This document shows positions 1-4,790 of a DNA stretch of 5,776 nucleotides, piece after piece. Below the pieces are notes generated by a model that worked only from the letters and a program-made list of their open reading frames with translations, was not told where the DNA came from and ran no database searches. Each line of letters begins with the position of its first letter. Position 1 is the first letter of the stretch. The stretch lies in assembly GCA_003567575.1 (NCBI GenBank), contig PWZG01000027.1, positions 1 through 5,776 of the forward strand, in the 5' to 3' direction. This DNA comes from PVC group bacterium (lineage in GTDB: Bacteria > Verrucomicrobiota > Kiritimatiellia > CAIKKV01 > PXCX01). The position numbers and the translations under genes are program-made.

Positions 1-338
1 CATTCCGTTTCCAGATCAACGCTAACGCCGTCGGGCAACCTGGTATTACCGGATTTCAGGTTGACGTGTTGAAAAAGATGTCGTTCCATATATTGACGGT
101 ACGACTCCGGGCAGTCGGCCGGCAGGCCGACATATTCATCAAGATTGAACGTGGCGCACCCTGAGAAATCAAGATTTTCTTCCCGGTGCATTTCCACCAG
201 GCGCCGATAAACGTCCTCCATGGTACGTCCCGTGGCCAAGCCCAGCACCAGGCGCGGTTTGTCGGTCAGGGCACGGCTTATTAATCGCGCCGCCAGGACG
301 GCCGCGGTTCCGGCATCCGGTAGAATAATGATATCCAT
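1..338 (-). CDS. nagB: Glucosamine-6-phosphate deaminase, N-terminal part (gene runs off the left edge)
   Basis: This cytosolic enzyme converts glucosamine-6-phosphate to fructose-6-phosphate and ammonia, sending amino sugars into glycolysis. The 112 complete codons seen correspond to about 40% of the usual roughly 266 residues; the C-terminal part lies beyond base 1. Visible family marks are the phosphate-loop segment LVLGLATGRT (residues 30-39), the segment FNLDEYVGL (64-72), which carries the conserved Asp (Asp67) of the active site, and PESY (77-80). DEYVGL followed by PESY separates it from the related 6-phosphogluconolactonases. The later catalytic residues cannot be checked. The ATG at 338 fits the family N-terminus. 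It lies 5 bases after the fabF stop and has no Shine-Dalgarno sequence upstream, so translation is either coupled to fabF or leaderless (see the TATAAT entry). Position after a fatty acid cluster is not the usual nag operon setting. No frameshift is seen. Confidence 0.9.
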   Translation of the reverse strand, partial: MDIIILPDAGTAAVLAARLISRALTDKPRLVLGLATGRTMEDVYRRLVEMHREENLDFSGCATFNLDEYVGLPADCPESYRQYMERHLFQHVNLKSGNTRLPDGVSVDLETE

Positions 339-342
339 GATA

Positions 343-348
343 ATTATA
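343..348 (-). promoter_or_regulatory. Candidate -10 box (TATAAT) just before nagB
   Basis: The minus strand reads a perfect TATAAT spanning the last base of the final fabF codon and its stop codon, ending 4 bases before the nagB ATG. A transcript starting from it would begin at or next to that ATG, so it would be leaderless, which agrees with the absence of a Shine-Dalgarno site. I see no -35 match at 16-18 bases upstream and no TGn extension. A chance AT-rich stop region is therefore quite possible. Confidence 0.25.
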
Positions 349-1585
349 CGGCGGTGAACAGCAGCGAAGCGTTATGACCGCCGAATCCCAGTGAATTATT
401 AAGGCAAGCCCGGATCGGTTTTTGCCGCGCCGTATTGGGCACGTAATCCAGATCGCAATCCGGATCGGGCGTTTCGTAATTGATCGTCGGCGGCACGATG
501 CCATGACGGAGTGCCAGCGCACAAATAGCCGATTCGACGGCGCCGGCGGCGCCCAGCAAGTGGCCGGTCATCGATTTGGTCGATCCGATCATCAACTTCC
601 GCGCGTTTTCCTCGCCGAAAGCCCGTTTAATGGCGAGCGTTTCCGCCTTGTCGTTAAGCGGGGTACTGGTTCCGTGCGCATTGACATAATCGATTGCATC
701 CGCATTCATGCCGGCATCGGCAAGCGCGTTTTTCATGGCGCGCGCGGCGCCCTCGCCGTCATCGCATGGCGCCGTCATGTGATATGCATCACAGGTCATG
801 CCAAGCCCGGCCAGTTCCGCGTAAATTTGTGCGCCGCGATGGCGCGCATGTTCCCATTCCTCCAGCACCAGTACCGCGGCGCCTTCACCCATGACAAATC
901 CGTCGCGATCACGGTCGAAGGGGCGGCTGGCTTTTTTCGGATCGTCATTGCGGGTACTGAGGGCGCGCATGGACGCAAACCCGGCAATGCCAAGCGGGCA
1001 AACGGTCGCTTCCGAACCGCCGGCCAACATCACATCGGCATCGCCACACTGGATACTGCGCAAGGCCATGCCTATCGAATGCGCCGCCGTGGCACACGCC
1101 GAGATGACGGCCATATTCGGGCCGCGCAAGTTATGTTCGATGGCAATCAGGCCTGCCGCCATATTGGAAATCATTTCCGGGATCATGAACGGGGAACAGC
1201 GTGTCGGACCCTTGTTCAGTAAAATGGAATGCTGCGTCTCCAGAGTCTGCAACCCGCCGATTCCCGAGCCGACATAAACCCCCATGCGGTCCGCATTACC
1301 GGATGCGGGATTCAAACCGCTGTCTTTCACGGCCATCTTGGCCGCGCCAAGAGCGTAATGCGAATAGCGGTCCATGCGTTTCTGTTCTTTAATCGGAATA
1401 AACGCATTGACATCGAATTCGATCACTTCGGCGGCAATCCGGCACGTATAGCCGGTGGCGTCAAACTGTCGAATCTCGCCGGCACCGGAATATCCCTCTA
1501 CGCTCCGTTTCCAGAAGACGCCCAGGTCCACGCCCAAGGGCGTCACCATCCCCAGACCGGTTACCGCAACTCTTCGACGTTCCAT
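344..1585 (-). CDS. fabF: 3-oxoacyl-[acyl-carrier-protein] synthase II (KAS II)
   Basis: This is the elongating condensing enzyme: it takes an acyl chain from acyl-ACP onto its Cys and condenses it with malonyl-ACP, releasing CO2 and giving 3-oxoacyl-ACP. It is a cytosolic thiolase-fold enzyme, normally a dimer. The Cys-His-His set is present: Cys164 in SACATAAHS, His304 in NAHGTST and His342 in STKSMTGH, which also holds conserved Lys337. The C-terminal glycine-rich loop reads SLGFGGHN (398-405). Two ATG codons lie in tandem at 1588 and 1585. I chose the second because the AGGAGG site is 5 bases from it but only 2 from the first, and because it gives MERRRVAVTGLG and 413 residues, the same length as E. 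coli FabF. It follows acpP across a terminator hairpin and precedes nagB by 5 bases. The two-His KAS II type excludes FabH. FabB is less likely given the length, the start and the place next to acpP. Confidence 0.96.
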   Translation of the reverse strand: MERRRVAVTGLGMVTPLGVDLGVFWKRSVEGYSGAGEIRQFDATGYTCRIAAEVIEFDVNAFIPIKEQKRMDRYSHYALGAAKMAVKDSGLNPASGNADRMGVYVGSGIGGLQTLETQHSILLNKGPTRCSPFMIPEMISNMAAGLIAIEHNLRGPNMAVISACATAAHSIGMALRSIQCGDADVMLAGGSEATVCPLGIAGFASMRALSTRNDDPKKASRPFDRDRDGFVMGEGAAVLVLEEWEHARHRGAQIYAELAGLGMTCDAYHMTAPCDDGEGAARAMKNALADAGMNADAIDYVNAHGTSTPLNDKAETLAIKRAFGEENARKLMIGSTKSMTGHLLGAAGAVESAICALALRHGIVPPTINYETPDPDCDLDYVPNTARQKPIRACLNNSLGFGGHNASLLFTAV

Positions 1586-1590
1586 CATAT

Positions 1591-1596
1591 CCTCCT
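1591..1596 (-). promoter_or_regulatory. Ribosome binding site of fabF (AGGAGG)
   Basis: A perfect AGGAGG on the minus strand. Its spacing is 5 bases to the ATG at 1585 and 2 bases to the ATG at 1588, which favours the second ATG as start. It begins only 10 bases after the T-run of the terminator, so the terminator and the fabF translation start are almost adjacent. Confidence 0.85.
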
Positions 1597-1606
1597 TCCG
1601 TCACTG

Positions 1607-1646
1607 AAAAAACCGTCATGGAACGGCGTAACGCCGTTCCATGACG
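1607..1646 (-). terminator. Intrinsic (Rho-independent) terminator between acpP and fabF
   Basis: On the minus strand the arm CGTCATGGAACGGCG (1646-1632) is followed by a 3-base loop TTA and the exact reverse complement CGCCGTTCCATGACG (1628-1614). One G and then a run of six T (1612-1607) follow. The result is a 15-bp perfect stem, GC-rich near the loop, with a U-run on its 3' side, the classical form of an intrinsic terminator. The plus strand has A, not T, on that side and no T-run after the other arm, so it acts on leftward transcription only. It lies 35 bases after the acpP stop and about 21 bases before the fabF start. It probably ends many transcripts after acpP, with fabF expressed by read-through or from an internal promoter I cannot identify. 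Confidence 0.85.
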
Positions 1647-1681
1647 TCGGATAAACATCCTAAACGCTCTTCAAGCAACGG

Positions 1682-1921
1682 TCAGGCATCGAACCCTTTT
1701 TCCTTTAGATAATCGTTGACGGCGCCAACCGTCGTCAACTTTTCGGCATCGCTGTCCGGGATCTCGGCGCCGAACTCCTCTTCGAAAGCCATTACCAGCT
1801 CGACAGTATCGAGCGAATCCGCGCCTAAATCCTCGATGAACGAAGCCTCCGGCGTTACTTGTTCGGCATTGACACCGAGTTTGTCGACAATGATTTCCTT
1901 GACTTTATCTTCCAGACCCAT
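1682..1921 (-). CDS. acpP: Acyl carrier protein (ACP)
   Basis: This small acidic protein carries growing acyl chains on a 4'-phosphopantetheine arm and shuttles them between FabD, FabH, FabF, FabG and PlsX in the cytosol. It has 79 residues, the normal size. The attachment site is Ser36 in the conserved GADSLDTVELV segment, the start of the acidic recognition helix II, followed by EEEFGAEIPD and the helix IV region ending YLKEKGFDA. The start ATG has an AAGGAG site 6 bases upstream. It sits between fabG (75-base gap with a possible hairpin) and fabF (gap with a terminator). ACP is usually needed in much greater amount than the enzymes, and the strong ribosome site and the terminator after it fit separate high expression. 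The holo-ACP synthase is not in this window. Confidence 0.98.
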   Translation of the reverse strand: MGLEDKVKEIIVDKLGVNAEQVTPEASFIEDLGADSLDTVELVMAFEEEFGAEIPDSDAEKLTTVGAVNDYLKEKGFDA

Positions 1922-1927
1922 TTCTTT

Positions 1928-1933
1928 CTCCTT
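1928..1933 (-). promoter_or_regulatory. Ribosome binding site of acpP (AAGGAG)
   Basis: AAGGAG lies 6 bases before the acpP ATG, in a purine-rich leader on the minus strand. Sequence and spacing are near ideal, in keeping with high ACP output. Confidence 0.85.
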
Positions 1934-1960
1934 ACTTGACTGTTTTGCTGCACTGAATCA

Positions 1961-1986
1961 GGGTACCGTCTTAAACGACGGCCCCC
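1961..1986 (-). other. Possible RNA hairpin in the fabG-acpP gap
   Basis: On the minus strand GGGGGCCGTC (1986-1977) can pair with GACGGTACCC (1970-1961) around the loop GTTTAA. There are five perfect inner pairs, then one G-U, one G-A mismatch and three outer G-C pairs. No T-run follows, so it is not a standard terminator. It lies 10 bases after the fabG stop and about 40 bases before the acpP start. It could be an RNA processing or 3'-end stabilising element, or chance in GC-rich DNA. I see no convincing promoter in the same gap. Confidence 0.35.
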
Positions 1987-1996
1987 GGGCGTTGTT

Positions 1997-2743
1997 TTAC
2001 GCGGTCACCATGCCGCCGCAAATATTAATTACCTGTCCCGTAACGAATGCGGACTCGTCTCCTGCCAGGAAAAGCACAACATTGGCGACGTCCTGCGGCG
2101 TCCCGAATCGCGCCATCGGAATGGCTTGCATCATTTGTTGCTGCACTTCCGGCGACAACGCTTCGGTCATTTTTGTTTGGATGAAACCGGGCGCCACGGC
2201 ATTGGCGCGAATATTACGGGACGCCAGTTCCTTGGCCGTCGACCGGGTCAAAGCGATGACACCGGCCTTTGACGCGGCGTAATTCGCCTGACCGGCATTC
2301 CCGATGACACCGATAATGGATGCGATGTTGACGATCGTCCCTGACTTGGCCCGCATCATCGGGCGGGTTACCGCACGCGTAAACAGGAATGTTCCGCGTA
2401 AATTGACGTTGAGTACATCGTCCCAATCGCTGTCCGACATGCGTACCAGAAAAGTATCCCGGGTAATCCCGGCGTTGTTGACGAGGATATCGATACGGCC
2501 AAACTCGTCGACCACGGTTTTTACGGCGGCATTCACCTGGTCGGCCTGCGTGACATCGGCGGCGCATGCCAGCGCGTTGCGTCCCTGGGCCGTGATACCG
2601 TCTTCCGTTTCCTTTAGCCAATCGCGTTCGACATCGCACACCGCCACATCGGCGCCTTCTTTGGCCAGTGTCAGGGCAATGGCCTGGCCAATACCCCGTG
2701 CGGCGCCGGTTACCAACGCGGTTTTTCCCGTTAAACGTGCCAT
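1997..2743 (-). CDS. fabG: 3-oxoacyl-[acyl-carrier-protein] reductase
   Basis: This enzyme reduces 3-oxoacyl-ACP to (R)-3-hydroxyacyl-ACP with NADPH, the first reductive step of each elongation cycle. It is a short-chain dehydrogenase/reductase, normally a cytosolic tetramer. The cofactor loop TGAARGIG is at residues 12-19, NNAG at 89-92, and the catalytic tetrad is Asn114, Ser142, Tyr155 and Lys159 (YAASK). The C-terminus TGQVINICGGM is typical except that Cys stands where Asn or Asp is usual before GGM. At 248 residues it has normal FabG length. I chose the ATG at 2743 because tandem AAGGAA sites lie 5-10 bases upstream and the protein then opens MARLTGKTALVTG. The frame is open further, to a TTG at 2782, but that would add 13 residues and include the ribosome site. 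It lies 35 bases after fabD. Place in the cluster favours FabG over other SDR enzymes. Confidence 0.96.
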   Translation of the reverse strand: MARLTGKTALVTGAARGIGQAIALTLAKEGADVAVCDVERDWLKETEDGITAQGRNALACAADVTQADQVNAAVKTVVDEFGRIDILVNNAGITRDTFLVRMSDSDWDDVLNVNLRGTFLFTRAVTRPMMRAKSGTIVNIASIIGVIGNAGQANYAASKAGVIALTRSTAKELASRNIRANAVAPGFIQTKMTEALSPEVQQQMMQAIPMARFGTPQDVANVVLFLAGDESAFVTGQVINICGGMVTA

Positions 2744-2748
2744 GGAAT

Positions 2749-2759
2749 TTCCTTTCCTT
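2749..2759 (-). promoter_or_regulatory. Ribosome binding site of fabG (tandem AAGGAA)
   Basis: The minus strand reads AAGGAAAGGAA ending 5 bases before the ATG at 2743. This purine run decides the fabG start against the upstream in-frame TTG. Confidence 0.75.
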
Positions 2760-2778
2760 CGAAAATTATGTTTCCGTA

Positions 2779-3714
2779 TCAATGCGACGACAACAACGAC
2801 ACGGCGGTTCTCAATGAATCACGGTCTTGAATGGTAGCCACCGTTACGTTCTTGTCAAGTCGTTTAATCAGATTGCCCAGAACTTTGCCCGGACCGCATT
2901 CGATAAATGTAGTGACACCATGATCCAGCAGCCAGCGGACATTATCATGCCAGCGAACGGTGGATACGACCTGGGCCACCATGGCGTTTTTGATTTCGTC
3001 CGACGTGCCATGAGGCGTTCCGGAATAATTCGACAAGACGGGAACCGTCGGCGATCGCAACGGCATATCCTTCAGCATGGCTGCCAGGCGGTCGGCCGCG
3101 GGCGTCATCAACTCCGAATGGTAGGCGCCGGCAACCTTGAGTGGAATCGTTTTGCGGGCGCCGGCCGCCTGGGCGGCCGTCGCGGCGGCAGCCACCGCTT
3201 CGGATGGCCCGGATAAAACGACCTGATCGGCCGCGTTGATATTGGCGATTTGCACGCCGGCGGCTTTTGCCACCGGTTCGAGATCGGCGGGCGACATACC
3301 GAGAACCGAGACCATGCCGCCGGCGCGTCCGTCGCAGGCCTGCTGCATGGCGCGTCCGCGCAATTCCAGCACGCGCACGGTATCCTCGAAATCGATGACG
3401 CCGGCATCGAACAACGCCGTCCATTCGCCCAGGCTCAGACCGGCGACGGCGGCCGGCGCCAATTCCGGATATTCAGATCGCAACGCGGCGGCACACGCCG
3501 CGCTGACGGTAAAAATCGCCGGCTGACAGCGATCGGTCCGGGTCAACGCTTCGATCGGACCTTCGAAACACAGGCGCGCCATATCGTAACCCAATGTGTT
3601 GGAAGCACGCTCGAATAAGTTCGCGCACACCGGATACGATGCGACCAGATCCCGGCCCATCCCGACAAACTGTGATCCCTGACCGGCAAATACCAAGGCG
3701 GATTTTTCGTTCAT
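2779..3714 (-). CDS. fabD: Malonyl-CoA:ACP transacylase (MCAT)
   Basis: This enzyme moves the malonyl group from CoA to ACP, supplying the extender unit for FabH and FabF. With the start at 3714 it has 311 residues, matching the family (E. coli about 309). The N-terminal GQGSQ is at 11-15. The nucleophile is Ser94 in GLSLGE (92-97), Arg119 in LELRG is the malonate carboxylate ligand position, and His199 in GAYHSELM is the catalytic base. The first His of the usual GHSLGE is Leu here; the catalytic Ser and His are intact, so activity is expected. The ATG at 3714 has AGGAA 6 bases upstream and gives MNEKSALVFAGQGSQ. A longer reading from a GTG at 3744 overlaps the end of fabH but includes the ribosome site in the coding part. 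It begins 23 bases after fabH and ends 35 bases before fabG. Confidence 0.96.
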   Translation of the reverse strand: MNEKSALVFAGQGSQFVGMGRDLVASYPVCANLFERASNTLGYDMARLCFEGPIEALTRTDRCQPAIFTVSAACAAALRSEYPELAPAAVAGLSLGEWTALFDAGVIDFEDTVRVLELRGRAMQQACDGRAGGMVSVLGMSPADLEPVAKAAGVQIANINAADQVVLSGPSEAVAAAATAAQAAGARKTIPLKVAGAYHSELMTPAADRLAAMLKDMPLRSPTVPVLSNYSGTPHGTSDEIKNAMVAQVVSTVRWHDNVRWLLDHGVTTFIECGPGKVLGNLIKRLDKNVTVATIQDRDSLRTAVSLLSSH

Positions 3715-3720
3715 AACCAA

Positions 3721-3725
3721 TTCCT
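3721..3725 (-). promoter_or_regulatory. Ribosome binding site of fabD (AGGAA)
   Basis: AGGAA on the minus strand, 6 bases before the ATG at 3714, in the short gap after fabH. It supports this start over the in-frame GTG at 3744. Confidence 0.7.
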
Positions 3726-3737
3726 GTTTCAAGCGGT

Positions 3738-4790
3738 TTACCACCGCATCACCGTTGCCCCCCAGGTAAATCCGCCGCCGAACGCCACCATCAGAACCAC
3801 ATCGCCCGGCCGGATTTTTTCGTTACGGACGGCTTCATCCAGGGCAACCGGAATGGATGCAGCCGACATATTCCCGTAATGCTCCAAATTCATGTAAAAT
3901 CGATCCATCGGTACGTTCAGTCGTTGACCGATGGCCTGTATAATGCGTAAATTGGCTTGATGTGGCACAATCCAGTCGACATCGGCCACCGTGAACCCGC
4001 ATTGTTCCAGCGCACCGTTCGCGGCCTCCGCCATACAACGGACCGCGTGTTTGAACACTTCGCGTCCGGTCATTTTAAGGTAATGCATACGGCCGGCCAG
4101 GGTTTCTCCCGAGGCCGGGAAACGGCTGCCGCCGCCGGGTAATGTCAATAAATGCGCCAGATCCCCATCGGATCCGGTAACGGACGACAGGATACCGCGG
4201 GCGGGCGCGGTTGCGGGTTCGGCGCGCAATACGACGGCGCCGGCGCCATCGCCGAACAACACACAGGTATTCCGATCGTCCCAGTCGGTAAACGCGCTGA
4301 GTTTTTCGGCGCCGATGACTAATGCCGTGCGCATACGGCCCGCCAGCAGCAGATGGCGCGCGACTTCAAGGCTGTAGAGGAAGCCGGAACAGGCGGCCTC
4401 CAGATCGAAGCAGGTAGCCGCGGAGGCGCCCAACTGGCTTTGAACGAAGCAGGCCGTGCTTGGCATAAGCATATCCGGCGAGATGGTAGCGGTAACAATC
4501 AAATCCACCTCGGCAGCCGCCACGCCGGCGGCATCAAGCGCCTGTCGCGCGGCGGACGCCGCCAAATCCGATGTGGCCTGGCCGGAACGTGCAATCCGCC
4601 GTTCGCTGATTCCGGTTCGGGTCAGAATCCATTCCTCGGACGTATCGACGATGGTCTCCATCTCGGCATTCGTCATAATCCGTTCGGGCACATAGCAACC
4701 GGTGCCAACCATCCGCACGGTCAGGGCGCCGGCGCCGGCCGTCAACGACGGTGAAATCGGGGGCGCTGTATCAGGGAAATCGGTTTTCAT
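3738..4790 (-). CDS. fabH: 3-oxoacyl-[acyl-carrier-protein] synthase III (KAS III)
   Basis: This is the initiating condensing enzyme: it joins a short acyl-CoA primer to malonyl-ACP to give the first 3-oxoacyl-ACP, and so influences whether straight or branched chains are made. The Cys-His-Asn triad is clear: Cys134 in EAACSGFLYS, His277 in VPHQANLRI and Asn307 in YGNMSAAS; GDGAGAVVL is at 180-188. The central part with PGGGSRF (218-224) and HYLKMTGREVFK is about 11 residues longer than in E. coli, as in many other bacteria. The protein has 350 residues. Its first ~22 residues, rich in Pro, Ala, Thr and Ser, precede the normal beginning VRMVGTGCYVPE. The ATG at 4790 overlaps the plsX stop as ATGA, which suggests translational coupling; neither it nor the internal GTG (V25) or ATG (M27) has a good ribosome site. 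Primer preference cannot be read from the sequence. Confidence 0.95.
   Translation of the reverse strand: MKTDFPDTAPPISPSLTAGAGALTVRMVGTGCYVPERIMTNAEMETIVDTSEEWILTRTGISERRIARSGQATSDLAASAARQALDAAGVAAAEVDLIVTATISPDMLMPSTACFVQSQLGASAATCFDLEAACSGFLYSLEVARHLLLAGRMRTALVIGAEKLSAFTDWDDRNTCVLFGDGAGAVVLRAEPATAPARGILSSVTGSDGDLAHLLTLPGGGSRFPASGETLAGRMHYLKMTGREVFKHAVRCMAEAANGALEQCGFTVADVDWIVPHQANLRIIQAIGQRLNVPMDRFYMNLEHYGNMSAASIPVALDEAVRNEKIRPGDVVLMVAFGGGFTWGATVMRW

Noticed and set aside
422..1222. A 266-codon open frame on the plus strand
   Set aside because: It lies wholly antisense to fabF, whose motifs and length are clear. The translation is rich in Arg, His and Gly with no family motif, and GC-rich codon use opens such shadow frames.
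1461..1658. Short minus-strand frame from an ATG at 1658 running through the terminator, considered as a leader peptide for attenuation
   Set aside because: It has no usable ribosome site, runs on into fabF out of frame, and has no run of regulatory codons.
1647..1681. Possible promoter between the acpP stop and the terminator (TTGCTT, then TTTATC at 17 bases)
   Set aside because: The -10 match is only 3 of 6, and any transcript would run straight into the terminator.
2744..2782. TTG start at 2782 for fabG
   Set aside because: The tandem AAGGAA site lies inside the extension; the ATG at 2743 gives a normal FabG.
2304..2837. A 177-codon open frame on the plus strand across fabG and the fabD-fabG gap
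   Set aside because: It is antisense to fabG, the translation is low-complexity (Ser/Thr/Arg/Ala), and no family is recognisable.
3715..3744. GTG start at 3744 for fabD
   Set aside because: The AGGAA site lies inside this extension, and the ATG at 3714 gives the normal family N-terminus and length.
4725..4740. GGCGCC repeated in tandem, and many GGCGCC elsewhere
   Set aside because: Gly-Ala codon pairs in GC-rich genes explain these; spacing is irregular and there is no sign of a repeat array.
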